This document shows, piece by piece, positions 11,340-23,289 of a stretch of 64,000 bases of DNA. The first letter of the stretch is position 1. Each line of letters begins with the position of its first letter. This DNA is from Adiantum capillus-veneris (taxonomy: Eukaryota; Streptophyta; Polypodiopsida; Polypodiales; Pteridaceae): assembly GCA_014529385.2 (NCBI GenBank), contig CM043942.1:29386969-29450968 (forward strand). The letters are read 5' to 3'. The translations under genes and the position numbers were made by a program. The notes under the pieces are model-generated. The model was given only the letters and a program-made list of their open reading frames with translations, did not search any database and was not told where the DNA came from.

Positions 11340-12166
11340 ATAGTTCCCAAATGTTACACGTCACAACTTTTGTGCAACAGGTTTTGCACCCTCTTTCAAA
11401 TTAATCTCATGCATAACACTTTTAGACACTCCTATTTGAGAATAATCAATAACAAAAAATTTGGGGTACATGTCAAAAAGGCTAGCATAGCTTTCCCTTT
11501 CTTCAGCATGCCCATTAACTCCTCCTTTGGTACATTAAGTTTTTGATCAACATGCTGATCTTTCTTAGCATCTTTACCACCATTTTCTACATCATTCTCA
11601 TCATCCACATGTTATGCACAAATGTCTACATCAAGATCCAACAAGCTTTGATCATACACCTCATCTTTGTTGCATGTAGATGATACACTACAGTCACAGT
11701 CATACGTGTCATGAGTGGAGGAGTTATTGATTTATGCATTGGTTGTTCATCATCAATCTCAAGAACTTTACCTGATCTCATATCATTTATTATTCTCTTT
11801 TCCTTTGGTTTGTCCATAAATATATCAATACATCCTCTATACCAATCCTATCATGACCACATAGCCAACAACCATGGGATAGGCTCCAAGCTTAGTAAGC
11901 ATGACATGAATATCCATCACGGATTTTTGACCCAATACATTAAGCTCCAAGTTATGGATAACTCCCAAGCATTTCACCTTAGCACTATTGGCCATCTTTA
12001 CACTAATTCTAGATTTCCCCGTAAGCTCCAATCCCAATTGATGCATAGTGTCCTCTGTCATGATGCATACTTGAGCTCCACCATCCAAGTATACCTTGCT
12101 TACCTTTCTTCCAAGGATCCAAGGATCCAAGCATCCATAGTTGGCAATACATCATTCACCTTATGA
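11340..12166 (-). pseudogene. retropepsin region and pre-RT linker of the Tat-like element
   Basis: 11837-12130 has an aspartic protease core with VYLDGGAQVCIMTEDTMHQLGL, where the DSGA-type active site reads DGGA, followed by beta-strand-like blocks and ending near MVVGYVVMIGLV. Between this and the RT (11340-11836) is an unstructured linker in several frames. Upstream, VNDVLPTMDAW precedes the protease as in other plant Ty3 elements. The gag end is cut off by the TA microsatellite at 12279. Confidence 0.7.
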
Positions 12167-12274
12167 AGCTATACCATATGTGCATCTTTGATCTTCACAT
12201 TTACCCTTCTTACACTAGCTAGTTTATGCCAATGTCTTCTCATGCTTGAGCTCAAGTGTAAGAGTTGCCCATAC

Positions 12275-12278
<4 letters not shown>

Positions 12279-12352
<74 letters not shown>

Positions 12353-12517
12353 TATAGATATACATATATACATATATACATATACATATCTATATATACA
12401 AATATACATACATACATATATATATGTATATATATACACACGCACACACATATATATACATATACATATACATATCTATATATACAAATATACATACATA
12501 CATATATGTATATATAT

Positions 12518-12567
<50 letters not shown>

Positions 12568-12576
12568 CATTAAATA
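12279..12576. repeat. compound (TA)n / (TACA)n / (CA)n microsatellite
   Basis: About 72 bp of pure TA (12279-12350), then TA/CATA mixtures with a near-duplicate block (12385-12440 and 12466-12510), ending in (CA)n (12536-12552) and TA. It lies exactly where the minus-strand Tat-like remnant meets the plus-strand LTR at 12586. Long Ile-Tyr ORFs on both strands are artefacts. Confidence 0.95.
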
Positions 12577-12585
12577 TATAATATC

Positions 12586-14180
12586 TATATTAAACTGATC
12601 ATTTAATGTGGGATAATAAACGAGAACAAGGGTTAGAATATAGACATGTGCTTACGGATCTATCTCAACACAGGGCCAATGATAAAGGGGCCCAAATGAG
12701 AGATGGTATGTCAAAGAGCAAGGTTAACTAATGGAGCCTAAAAGACCTTAGGGTTAGCTTCATTAAAGACCTCCAATGGTTAGTGTTAAAAGTCCTTTGA
12801 CCTTAAGCAAGCTAGGGTTGAGCTTGAGGTGGAAACCTGACCTAAACTTGTCTTTGACCTTAAGCAAGCTAGGGTTGTGCTTGAGGTGGGAACCCGACCT
12901 AAACTTGGCTTTGACCCTAGGCAAGCTAGGGCTGAGCTTGAGGTGGGAACTCCACCTAAGGTGCTTGTCATGCTTGATGACTAAGGTACTTGAGGTACCT
13001 GTCATACTTAATGAGGAAGTTGCTTGAGAAGCTTCCTATGCATGGGGGGTAAGATGCTTGAGTCAAAAAGAGACCTTACACACTTAATGAGGAAGTTGCT
13101 TGAGAAGCTTCCTATGCATAAAAATCCCAAAGTTAGGGGAATCGTTGACCTAACCTTCCACTCACCCAAGGGGCACCCCTTTTCTAAAAGGGCACATGGG
13201 ACACATGTCAGACTCTCACTAAGCTTAACCACATGGTGTGCTTGAATGCTATTGGTTGGGCTAAAGAGGGGTCCAATGAGCTTCTACTTCCATCCAACAA
13301 ATATCTAGATATTTTCAAGCTCTCTCTCTCTCTCTCTAAGGGGTAAGGAGGACACTTGTCAAAAGACTACCCATGTACTTGACTGCATGCTGCATGTGAT
13401 TGGCTAGGGGGAGAGGGGTCCAATGAGCTTGCATCATGTAGAAATTTTGCCCAAAGCAAGGAAGGGGGCTGATAGGGGGATATACTCCACACACACACTC
13501 ATTTTGGAGGGGCATTCTCACTTGGTGAAAGTTGAGGAACAGCACCTCCTTCTCCAAGCTTGTGAGAAGTGAGAGCCTACATCAACACTCTTGGCTATGG
13601 AATGCAAATCCAACCAAGAGCCATGCTTCAATGCTTAAGCTTTCCATCTTCTCCATCTCCATTACTATGCTATTATGTATGCTAGCAAGAAGAGTAATGA
13701 TAAGTGAGGAACTATTTCTTTCTCCTATGGAATGTTTCTTCTTCCTCTTCCCTATCCTCATTCCCCGCTAGCTCTCTCCACCTTCGAAGGTGTTTGAGGT
13801 CTTGGGACTGAGGCTTGTTATAGTTAATGCTTTCTACAAAGTTTATGTTATGCTTGTGATGCATGAATCTTTCCATCTTCATTGCATCACCTAGGTCACA
13901 AGGAACACAAAGATTGTATTGTACCAAGTCTCTCTTGATGGGAGAAACTATAATACAAATGCCTATTGGAGGCGAGACCGGCTCCATATGAATCCGGTCC
14001 TCAACTATGGTCATGTTCTCTAAACTCTGTCTCTTGAAAAAGTATTGTTCATACCAAGTTAACTAAGTACCATGTTTATGTTGCTATCATCAATTAAGTT
14101 CACCCACTATGCTCACAAAGTAATCTCACATAATTTTCTAATTCCGCTACTCTCAAAGTTCATAGGCCATTTCCATTACA
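12586..14180 (+). repeat. 5' LTR of family-C chromovirus, plus orientation, start eroded
   Basis: Reverse-complement relative of the LTRs at 43580-45204 and 50761-52363: it shares the order GATCA(T/C)TTAATGTGGGA, GGGGCCCAAA, the AAGTCCTTTGACC..GCTTGAGGTGGGAAC region, the GAAGCATGGCTC region and the terminal TTCCATTACA at 14171-14180. The first 20 or so bases of the LTR are lost into the TA microsatellite. It is clearly diverged from the other two copies. Confidence 0.85.
12795..12958 (+). repeat. 57-bp unit repeated three times inside the LTR
   Basis: Units start at 12795, 12852 and 12909, each beginning CTTTGACC and containing GCAAGCTAGGG and CTTGAGGTGG. The other LTR copies in the window have a single unit, so this is a copy-specific expansion. 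Confidence 0.85.
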
Positions 14181-14181
14181 T

Positions 14182-14193
14182 TGGTATGAGAGC
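14182..14193 (+). other. primer binding site, tRNA-iMet type
   Basis: TGGTATGAGAGC one base after the LTR end (14180); the same position in the 43.6-52.4 kb element has the perfect TGGTATCAGAGC. Confidence 0.85.
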
Positions 14194-14593
14194 ATTAGGT
14201 TTCTCTTTTCTTGCTTAAGAAGAGAGGTCCTTAAGTGGCTTATTAATGGTTGATTTTGTTAATTATATTAGGGTAAATGAGACTGGGATCTATTATCTGT
14301 TTTGTTGAGCCCACTATGTGGGATATGATGCACACCTCGGGAGCTTTGGACTTAATAATGGATCTATTTAGACTTGCCTACGGCTTTACCATTATTGAGC
14401 CATAAGAAGTCTAAAAGGAGCTATCCCTCGGCAACTTCGCTATGTTAGAATCACTCCACTACTCTCTATAATTAACCAATTCGAGCCGTGGGTGTAGATA
14501 CTTAAGTGCCTATTTTCAAAGGCTAAGAGGAGTAGCAACTAAGGTTTTGAATTCACAAAGCATACACTAAGTAAACATATAAGTTTAATTAGC

Positions 14594-15956
14594 ATGGTTG
14601 ACAATAACCAAGAGAGTAGAATGAACATTGATAACTTTGATTTTACACATGAAGGTGATAATGATAATGCCCCCATGTTCGTTGATTATCTTGTTACTAG
14701 GTTGCAACAAGCTATGGGCAACCCCTCTTTGCAAGCTGAAGTTACTCAACAACTTCCTGCTTATGGGATTTCCTTTCCTCTCAAAGAGGAGAGAGAGCTT
14801 AGGAGGCCTCTTGGTGAGACCCCCAAAAGAAGACTCTCTCCCATACGAGAGGAGGAATCCAAAGAACGAGAAAGTAATGACTCCCTAAGTTCCTCAAAGG
14901 ATGTGGCTCCATGAAGATGGCAGTCTAGATGATCGCCAACTCCTCCCAAGAGGAAACGGTTAACCCATAGTCCTTCTCCTCGTCACTCCAAAAGGGAAGA
15001 GAGGAAACAAAGGAAGAAAAGGGCAAGAAAGAGGTCACCCTCTTCTCCTTCTTCTTCACCTTCCTCCTCTACTGATGAAAGCTATGGCTATTCTCCTAGA
15101 GAATACAATAGGGGAGGACATCGCAAATCTTACCCCGCATGGCGAAGGTCACAAAATCTAAAGAAGTTCAAAGAGGGAGGAAAGAGTATCTCTCTTCTCA
15201 CCTATGATGGCACCTTTGGTGCTACCAAAAAAGTATTCGCCTTCATCCAACAATTGATGCGGCCTTTGGAGATGAGGGCTTCATGGAGTCCTCCAAGCTA
15301 CACCATGTAGCTATGCACTTCCAAAAATTGTCTCGTCAAGGGTGGGCTAGCCTTTGTGGCAACGGTGAAGCCCCAAAGACATGGAAAACTCTACGAGTTT
15401 CCATCATGAAGCAATTCCTTGCAAGTGATGCAAAGGACAAAGTGTTTACCAAATGGTGAAGTTCAAAGCTTCTCTCTCATGAGTCTATCCACAAATATGT
15501 GGACAAGTTTTGGGATTTACATCCCAAGACTACTATCTTTCAAAAGATAGACTTTGCTGTGCAAAAGAAACAATTCTATGCGGGATTACCCAAAGAGATG
15601 GCCGAGTATGTCAACTCTTAACGGCCTGGTTCTATCACCAAATTAATCCACCACACCATGGTTGCTTCGCACATCAATTTCTAATAAGGGGCTAGATGGA
15701 ATGTCAAGCCCATGGAAAATAAAGACAAAAGTGATGCCAAGGGAAAATCCAATGCCCAAAATTCTTACCAAGCCATTCCAACAACAACAACAATTGGTCC
15801 AAGGAGAAGGGAGTTTACAAAGGAAAATGTAAACTCTCTCCTAAAGAGCTAGAAGATTTTCGTAAGGACCACAAATGTTTTAAGTGTGGGGAGCAAAGCC
15901 ATGGTTATCGTCCTTGCCCCAAGAGAATTGCCCGCAATGAGACTCCTAGAACCTCT
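14594..15956 (+). pseudogene. family-C chromovirus gag, decayed
   Basis: Gag related to the one at 48961-50345. The start MVDNNQESRMNIDNF matches MADNNQESRMNIDSF there. The frame stops after SSSKDVAP (14914), then continues with a basic, Ser/Arg-rich stretch (about 14950-15080), the gag core (ESYGYSPREYNRGGHRK, FGATKKVFAF) with frameshift near 15250, and a CX2CX4HX4C knuckle CFKCGEQSHGYRPC at about 15877-15918. Several stops and frame changes make it non-functional. The leader (14194-14593) has no coding. Confidence 0.9.
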
Positions 15957-16400
15957 ATGTTTGAAGCTCCAAAAGAGGATGCTCATTACCAAGGATTTCT
16001 CCTTTCCTATGCTTGGGGAAAGATGCCAGAGCATGATGCATTTATTTTGTTTGACCCTGGTTCAACTCACAACTTCATATCCATGGAGTTGACCACTAAG
16101 CTAGGCATACAAGCCCATGAGATGGAAGATGCATTGAAAGCCAATGAAGCTATCAAGGGACAACACGTCTCGGTTACTTTCTTGATTGGAAAATCAAGGC
16201 TTCATGTCCAAAGCTATGTGGAGAAAAAGGATTTCTTCATCTTCCCTCTCAAACATGAGAATGTTATCGTTGGGGCACCATGGTTTAACCGCATGACTTC
16301 CTACACGAAGTTCCCTGTAAGGAGAATCTATTTCACCTACAGGGAAGAGAGCATGTACATAGATGCTAATGAGTCGAGGAACACCATATCCTTGCAATAA
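15957..16400 (+). pseudogene. family-C chromovirus protease region
   Basis: Open for 147 codons. LFDPGSTHNFISMELTTKLG is the aspartic protease active-site region, with DPGS in place of DSGA as in the related element. VIVGAPWFNRM is the usual hydrophobic end of the protease. It ends at a stop after NTISLQ where the sister copy continues. Frame is shared with the preceding knuckle. Confidence 0.85.
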
Positions 16401-16440
16401 AGGGAATCAAAAGGAATTAGAGCTGTCTAATTTCCTTAAT

Positions 16441-16955
16441 GGATCCCAAGATGTTTTCATTGATGACATCCCTAGTGAGCTACCTCCAAAATGAGGGATA
16501 ATGACCATGCAATTGAGCTCCTACCAGGGAGCTCACTGCCTAACAAGCCTCCTTATCGAGTTTCACAAGCTCAACAAGAGGAGATCATGAGGCAAGTGCA
16601 TGAATTGGTTTCAAAAAAAGGGATGGTGAGGTTTAGCTTCTCTCCATTTTGTTCACCATTGCTTTTAGTGCAAAAGAAAGACGACACATATCACATGTAT
16701 GTCGACTATAGAGCACTAAATAAGATCACTATCAAAAATAGATTTCCCGTGCCGTTGGTAGAAGATCTATTTGATAATTTACAAGTTTTGGCCTCACAAA
16801 TGCTCCAGGTTCATTCAAACTCATGACGGACAAAAAAACCTTCAGGCCATTCAAATTCTCTTGAAGAGTACAAGCGACACCTCCAGGTAACCTTTCAAGT
16901 TGTGAGAGAAAATAAGCTTTTCATTAATCAAAAGAAAAGTGAATTTTTTCTACAA
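16441..16955 (+). pseudogene. family-C reverse transcriptase, internally deleted and truncated
   Basis: Begins GSQDVFIDDIPSEL and keeps the RT fingers (LLPGSSLPNKPPYRVSQAQQ, YVDYRALNKITIKNRFPVP). After FDNLQ it jumps to FGLTNAP-like sequence (about 16790), so about 40 residues holding the first catalytic Asp are gone; a second jump removes the FFDD region and resumes at SLEEYKRHLQ. It then ends abruptly at about 16955 in unrelated LTR sequence. Confidence 0.85.
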
Positions 16956-16959
16956 GAGA

Positions 16960-17863
16960 GGTGGCTTAATCAAGCATTCATTTCTAGCTTAACTATGTGA
17001 ATGATTCTAGCAATGAGAATGCTAGCCCATTCACTTCCTAACCCTCTCTACCTTAATGAATATAAAGCATAGAGAAAACATGGTAATGATCAAATAGCTA
17101 CCTTTCACAAGCTAAACTAATCTCATGCTTCCATTCACTACTTCTATTAATCAATGCTTGATGTTATGAGATGCACACTTAGTAAATGGAAGAGGGAAGC
17201 TATTCATGCACACTCCATTGTATCATTGCACATTCCCTTAACCCACATGCTTAATGCTTAATGCTTAACTCATAAGCTTTAAACTATTGATTAACACATT
17301 CATTAACTACCAAATGCATGAAATAAGACCCACAATCACTACATGCAAGTAAACATGTTTATCCTTCACTACTCATGAAAGAAACAAGCTCATCTCATTT
17401 CATTCATGTAAGAGGGAATAGAGAAGAAGAAGACACTAAAATAGAAGAAACATAAAGCTTCATATTAATCCTTGAGAGATTATAATGGAAGGTCCAAGCT
17501 ATGGAGAGATTGATCTATGTTTAGAGATGCTTATAAGTAGAAGGAGAAGACTCTTCTCATAAAAAGATTAAAAAACCCTTCATTCTTAGTTGTGTTCACT
17601 TTTATAGCTAGTCACTTTAAAATATCCCAACTCACATTTGGGCGGCGGAAAAAACTAAGAGTGAGGTTTTCCCTAGTAGATTATAGGTTGAGGTTTAAAA
17701 ATTGGAAGTCCATGAGCCCATAAATTGGCTAAGTAAATACACAATTCACTTTGGCACGTTTTTAAGTGATAAATAGGGAAGTTCCTTTTAAAAATGTAGG
17801 CTCGCACTTTCTTCAGTCTTCCCACTAATTGCCTTCTTTAGTGTTTGTCGTGGATGCTCAACA
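16960..17863 (-). repeat. 3' LTR of another minus-strand LTR element
   Basis: Read on the minus strand it starts TGTTGAGCATCC at 17863 right after a polypurine tract, and has a TATAAAAG box near 17600. It cuts into the family-C RT on its left. Part of it (about 16970-17290) recurs inverted at 33147-33450. The 3' border near 16960 is estimated. The matching internal region is not present to the right apart from about 100 bp. Confidence 0.6.
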
Positions 17864-17875
17864 GTCCCCCCAATC
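17864..17875 (-). other. polypurine tract
   Basis: On the minus strand this reads GATTGGGGGGAC directly before the LTR start TGTTGAGC, a normal plus-strand primer for Ty3 elements. About 90 bp of internal sequence follow to the right before the plus-strand pol begins. Confidence 0.65.
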
Positions 17876-17965
17876 TAAACTGTGTTTGCGATCCGTGAAC
17901 ACGCTTGAGTGATCATTGGGGTGGTGGGTCCTATTGTGTTCAGCTAGATCTCACCGGATCTTGCA

Positions 17966-19998
17966 TTTTTTTGTATTTTAGTGGATGACAGAGTAACCCA
18001 TAATTTCCTCAATTATAAGCTAGTCAAGAAATTGAAGCTTCCTTAGACTAACTGTTCACATAAGTATGTTGTGGAACAGTTTTTTGGGAATGACAAGGAG
18101 GTTTGGGACACGGTGGAGCAAGGAGTGGAGCATAGTGTTCAAGGACATGTCATGAAACTTGACTTTTAGGTCATGAACACGGATAGAGCCGATGTGGTTC
18201 TAGGTTGTGAATGTTTTCATGGTTTAGGAAGTACCTTGCATCCTAGTTATGAACACAACTCTTTGTCTTTCATGGCAGATGGGAAGCATGTGCTTCTAGT
18301 TGGTGAGAAGAATATTCCACCATCTCCTCTTATTTGTACTACGGAGCTTTCCCATTTATATAAAGCAAATTTAATAAAATATATGTTTTTGTATTATTGT
18401 TTGCCTTCAGGTTTTTCTAATTCTTGCGCACAAAATAATGAGAATTCTCATGAGCATTGTGCAGTGAATTCTATTAAGGTGGATCATGTAGATCCAAAGG
18501 AATCAATTCTCTCTTCTAAGGGGAAGGAGAATTTAGACCACTTACTAGCAAAGTACAATGATTTCTTTCCAAGTGATTTACCATTAGGTTTATCCCTTAC
18601 ATGAGATGTACAACATGGCATAGACATTGCCCCAGGTAGAAACCTATTAGTAAACCTCCGTATCATATGAGTGGTAAGGAATCCAAGGAAGTTGAGCGTT
18701 AGCTAGAATACATGGTTTTATTAAGCCTAGCACTTCACCTTGGGCTTTGCCCATATTATTGGTGAAAAAGAAAGATGGTACTATGCATATGTGCATAGAT
18801 TATCGCAGAGTAAATGCGATAATCACAAAAAATAAGTATCCTCTACCTCGTGTACAAAATTTGTGTGATCAACTTCATGGGGCAATATATTTTTCTAAGA
18901 TAGATCTTCGATCCAGATACCATCAAGTGCGTATTCAAATAGAAGATGTTTCCAAGACAGCATTTAGAACAAAGTTTGGCCTTATGAATTTTTGGTGATG
19001 CCATTTGGGCTCACTAATGCACCAGCTATGTTCATGGCACTCATGGATAGTGTCTTAAGACCATATCTTGTGAAATTTGTTGTGGTTTTCCTTGATGATA
19101 TCCTCATTTATAGTAGGACTGAAAGTGAGCATTTAGAACATCTACATTTGGTGTTTGATAAGTTATAAGAATATGCATTGTATGCTAAGCAGAGCAAGTG
19201 CAACTTCTTCAAGACAAAGATTCATTATTTGGGTCATGCCATCTCCTATTCTGGACTTAAGATGGATAAAGATAAGGTAGCAGCTATTCTACGATGGCCA
19301 CACCCTAAGAATGTTGAAGAACTCGAAATATTTTTGGGCATGACTAGATTTTATAGGCAGTATATCGGAGACTATGCCAAAAATGTTGTACCTATGACAG
19401 ATCAGCTTAAGAAGCAAGGCAAGGAAGCCTTTTATTGAGATGATGCTCAACAATACAGTTTTGAGAAGCTTAAGGTAGCTCGAGCAAAACTTCTCTGATC
19501 TTAGCGCTTGTCGATCCACTTAAGCACTTGGTGGTGGAAATAGATGTGAGTGACAAGGTTATTGGGGCCGTCCTCCTTCAAGAAGGAATACTTGTGTTCT
19601 TTGAAAGCAAAAAGTTAGATAGAGATCAACAGAATTATTTTTTCCTATGAGAGGGAGCTCTATGCTATTATTCATGCCTTGAAAAAGTGGCGACACATTC
19701 TATGCTTTTATTCACACCTTGAAAAAGTGGCGACACTATTTGTATGGTACAGAGTTTAAAGTTGTCTTTGTTCGTGAGAGTATCAAGTGGTTTACAACTC
19801 AAACTGATTTGAACGCCAGATGGGTACAAGATTTTGACTGCAAACTACGGTATCGTAAAGGGAGATACAACATTGTAGTAGATGCACTAAGACAAATGCC
19901 TCAAGTAAATTCACTTGCTTTTATAGAAATAAAGAGTGATTTTTTGGAGTCATTACGTGGCAAGTGTGCACGAGATGAGTCATACGAGAAGGTGTGCA
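17966..19998 (+). pseudogene. Ty3/gypsy pol: protease, RT, RNase H; decayed
   Basis: Starts inside the protease (LVDDRVTHNFLNYKLVKKL, about 17978), where the catalytic Gly is replaced. Then a protease C-terminal part (VVLGCECFHGLG, 18173-18604) and [49 protein letters not shown], the catalytic FLDD box (about 19090), and FLGMTRFYRQYIGDYAK. RNase H follows (EIDVSDKVIGAVLLQEG) and ends in KGRYNIVVDALRQMPQV, then stops at 20005 where a minus-strand RT takes over. Frame changes at about 18600, 18720, 18995, 19170 and 19440. Its 5' edge matches the 3' edge of the gag-protease piece at 32.1-33.1 kb. Confidence 0.9.
19661..19740 (+). repeat. 40-bp tandem duplication inside RNase H
   Basis: 19661-19700 and 19701-19740 are near-identical (three or four differences) and both encode the ALKKWR-type motif, so the RNase H has a local duplication. 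Confidence 0.9.
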
Positions 19999-20570
19999 AT
20001 CCTTGAAAATGTGAGCCATTAAATGTTGGAAAGTGGTGGGTGCATTGGTCAGCCCAAAAGGCATGACTCAATATGTAAAAATTCCCCACTCTGTGGCAAA
20101 GGCTGTTTTATGATGGTCTTGCAAAGTTATGGACACCTCATTATATCTAAAGAAACCATCTAAGAAGCTATAAGCTTGCTTCCTTGCGACTCTTTCTAGC
20201 ACATAATCTATGATTAGCAAGGGGTAACTATCATGCATAGTGGCTGCATTAACTTGCTTAAGGTTAACACATACTCTGAGTTTACCATTTTTCTTTGGGA
20301 CAATTACTATTGGTGAGACCCACTCCGTGTGTTCTATCTCATAAATAAATTTGGCATGTAATAGTTTGTCCATTTCCTCTTTGATTTTCTTACCGAATGC
20401 ATCATTATACGTGTACCACCTTTGTTTCCTAGGCTTAGTGTCATCTTTCAAGGGTATTGTATGGTGGAAAATCATAGGATCCACTCCCTTTAATCCTTAT
20501 CGGTCCAAGAAAATATGTCCTTGTATTGTTTGAGCATTGAGATTAGCAAATCCTCCTCTTCCTTGGTGAG
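19999..20570 (-). pseudogene. reverse transcriptase of an Athila/Tat-like element, truncated
   Basis: N-terminal half of RT on the minus strand. A preceding KEEEDLLISMLKQYKDIFSW leads into a frame break at about 20490, then 20068-20484 reads IPLKDDTKPRKQRW, WVSPIVIVPKKNGKLRVCV, YSFLDGFFRYNEV and TAFATEWGIFTY, and after one stop [21 protein letters not shown]. The style (TEWG, IVIVPKKNGKLRVC) is that of non-chromovirus plant Ty3 elements. The catalytic xxDD box is missing because the sequence is cut at about 19999 against the plus-strand pol. Confidence 0.85.
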
Positions 20571-21739
20571 GTAAGTGGCAATGTGTACCGTCTTGGTTCC
20601 TTTCATGGTTTAGCTAAATCCACACTCTTTGAGTCCTCTGGTCTATTGTACAATGTGCCTACTTCTATTGTTTTTGTGTGTGTAGGTGTGGCACACTATC
20701 ATTCTATTTTGGATGGTGTACTGTTTGAAGTTGGAAGGCAATTGTTGACCGTCCTTATCTCATCACTATCTCCTCACTTGCCGGCTTCCAAGACTTATTC
20801 AAGACTTTCTTGTACTCTTGGTAGTAAGCTTTTCATTTTGTTTTTGAGAGTTTTACTTTTGGGGTTTTGTCCTTTTGGGATTGTGTGGTTTCAGGCTTTG
20901 TTGTTATGGTTTCCTGTGTGTCTCCTAGAATCACTTTTACCTTTGTCTTTTTTCCTCTCCCCTTGTTTTGTAGTTTGGTTGTCCTAATCACATTCCAGGA
21001 TTCCTTTCACTTGTTGTGAGCCTTGATGCAATCATGGGCTCCAACAAAATAGAGATATTCATTTTTGCCTTGGATTATTGGGGGTCGTTTATGTCCCTTT
21101 GATTTCCCTTGTTTCTTTCTACATTTCTCCCTTTGTTTTGTCCTAGTTTCTTGAAGATCTCTAGCAATAATATCAAGCTCGACTGGCTCACGCTCTCATA
21201 GCAACATGTAGATTTTTTCTGGCTCTGAATGAGGTACTATCTCATCGTCATCCAACCCACGCTCAAATTCTTGCACATATGCAGAGCTATTATGATCATA
21301 TGTTAGAGGGTCCTCATTAAAAGAGGTCTCCATGTCTCATATTAAAATAGCTTCTTCAAATGGATTAGAGTCCATCATTCTGATGGGGATTACATCATAT
21401 ATGTCATCATCACAAAATTTAGTCCTTTATTTTAGTGCACTTACATTAAGAGTGGACAAGATTTGTATCCATTCATGGGGATCTATGAGGTCTTCTAGAA
21501 ACGGATTCAAATGCACTATGTGTTCACTTAGTGCTTGATCCACCAATTTCATATTCACCAAAATAATCTCTTGGATAGGTTTCTTAAAGATCCGATCATT
21601 TGAATCATTGGATTCATCTCGCATGAGTCTTCGCTGAAGTCAATGATAATCTTGAGGAATAGGAGTCAAATTCATCTATAGGAGTGCGAACTACATCCCT
21701 ATAAGTGAAATCTTGTAGATTCACTCGAGTGATGGAATC
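20571..21739 (-). other. pre-RT linker of the Athila/Tat-like element
   Basis: Lies between protease and RT of the same minus-strand element. Short open pieces such as 21427-21624 and 21614-21844 look like polyprotein linker, but no domain is recognised. The plus-strand ORF at 20583-20987 is rich in Leu, Phe and Val and is judged a shadow. Confidence 0.5.
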
Positions 21740-22065
21740 CTCATGCCATAGATAAAGGTAATTGTAACCCCAATCCTGGACTACTTTCATTTGTCGCATG
21801 AATGTTCTTCCCAATATCGTAGTTGGTGTTCTTCTTGAAGTCAACTACGATGAAAGTATGTTCATACATCACACCACAGGATTCCATAGTAACCCTGCAT
21901 ATAATTCCCAATGGTCTTTCCAAGTTCTCGTTGGCTAGTTGTAGATCCATGGTTGTCGTAACCATAGGCAAACTTCACCATTTCTTCCAAATAGCCTTAG
22001 TTGCGATGCTTATTCTTGCTCCCGTATCTAGGATAGCCAAACTCTTGACTTTCCCCATTCATATT
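21740..22065 (-). pseudogene. retropepsin of the Athila/Tat-like element
   Basis: The minus strand reads SLAILDTGARISIATKAIW at about 21985-22037, with an intact DTGA active site, then after one stop PLGIICRVTMESCGVMYEHTFIVVDF, the flap and C-terminal strands. Domain order with the RT to the left fits a Ty3 polyprotein. Confidence 0.75.
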
Positions 22066-23285
22066 GGTAGCATGGAATTTCCTTTGTCCCTCTCTTGCTT
22101 TTTGTACTTCTTCATCTTGTTAAGGGGCACCCTTTTGACTTTCTGTTTCATTTCTAAGAACTCTTGGGCTTTTAAATATGAGGGGACAAGTTGTAGAGCA
22201 TCATGTATTTGAGTCCACAACTCTGGTTGGTGTCTCAATAATTCCCGAAGTGGTAATGTGGTTCTTAGTGGGGTTGACAAAATGTCTCGTATATGTGCTA
22301 TGGTCCCATTTTTGAGAATTCTCCTCAAGGCTAGACTAGACTCCCATAGACTTTCAAAAATTAGGTTATGAATCTCCTATGTAGGAAGCCATGGAGTTGG
22401 CCGCTTCACTCTTCGTTAAGCTCAATGGTTCGTGTGCTTCTTATGGAGTTTCTTCTATAAGGTTGGGTAGTGTTGGTAGAGAATCTGGCACTAATATGGT
22501 TTTAGCCTTATCTCCCTAAGTCTCCTTTTGGTCCCTTATCTCTTGCTTTTTTGTTTTCTCTGAGTTTTCTTTTGAGTTTCCGTGGCACTTCCCTCTTTGT
22601 CATGGTCTCCCTCCATGCCTTTTCTTATTTGTGACCTGGTAATTACATTAACGGGCACAACTTCCTTAACATTGTTGGATTCACTCAAAGGTTGTACCAC
22701 ATCAATGAATCCTAGAGTAGTGCGCGGTATGGTGGATGGTTTGACTGCTTTACTTAGGCAATCTTTTGATAGATGCTCAATACTACAACCTTCATAGTAT
22801 CGAGGGGCTCTTGGCTAGCTTGGTCCTCTTGGTGCTACATTGTTTTCAATCCTCCTAGGATAGTCTCTGGCCCAATTCTCTAAACCACATTCAAAGAATG
22901 GCCCTGCTACAGTGGATATGTTAGGATGTGCGTGGCTCTTGGTTGGTTGTATCCTCCTTGTTGTGTATACTCTCTATTGGTTAAAAGCATAAGAGTCTGA
23001 GTGTTCATGGTGATCATTTGATCTGGATTCAAATTATCATAATCTTGATTGTAGTCTCCCATAGGATTGAGAGTTAAAAGTTTTCTTACCCATAGCCTAA
23101 GTAAATTTGGACCAATTTTTGGGACCTATGGTCCTCTTCATGAGCTATATAGTGTAACACAATAGGATTGGGGGGTGTTGATTGAGTGCCTAGGGCTGGC
23201 CTAACCTTGTCAATTGATGATATTTGGTTTGGTTGAGAAAATGTTGCTTATGATGGTGCTCCTCCTATCTCTCTAAGGTATCTCT
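22066..23285 (-). other. gag-protease linker, decayed
   Basis: Contains a minus-strand piece of 89 codons (22059-22328; LPLRELLRHQPELWTQIHD) of unknown type, probably polyprotein between nucleocapsid and protease. No other domain seen. Many stops. Confidence 0.45.
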
Positions 23286-23289
23286 GACA

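Noticed and set aside
12169-12598. Long Ile-Tyr ORFs on both strands (up to 136 codons)
   Set aside because: Direct translation of the (TA)n/(CATA)n microsatellite; open in all frames for that reason.
20583-20987. 134-codon plus-strand ORF
   Set aside because: Antisense to the pre-RT part of a minus-strand polyprotein; composition typical of a shadow ORF.
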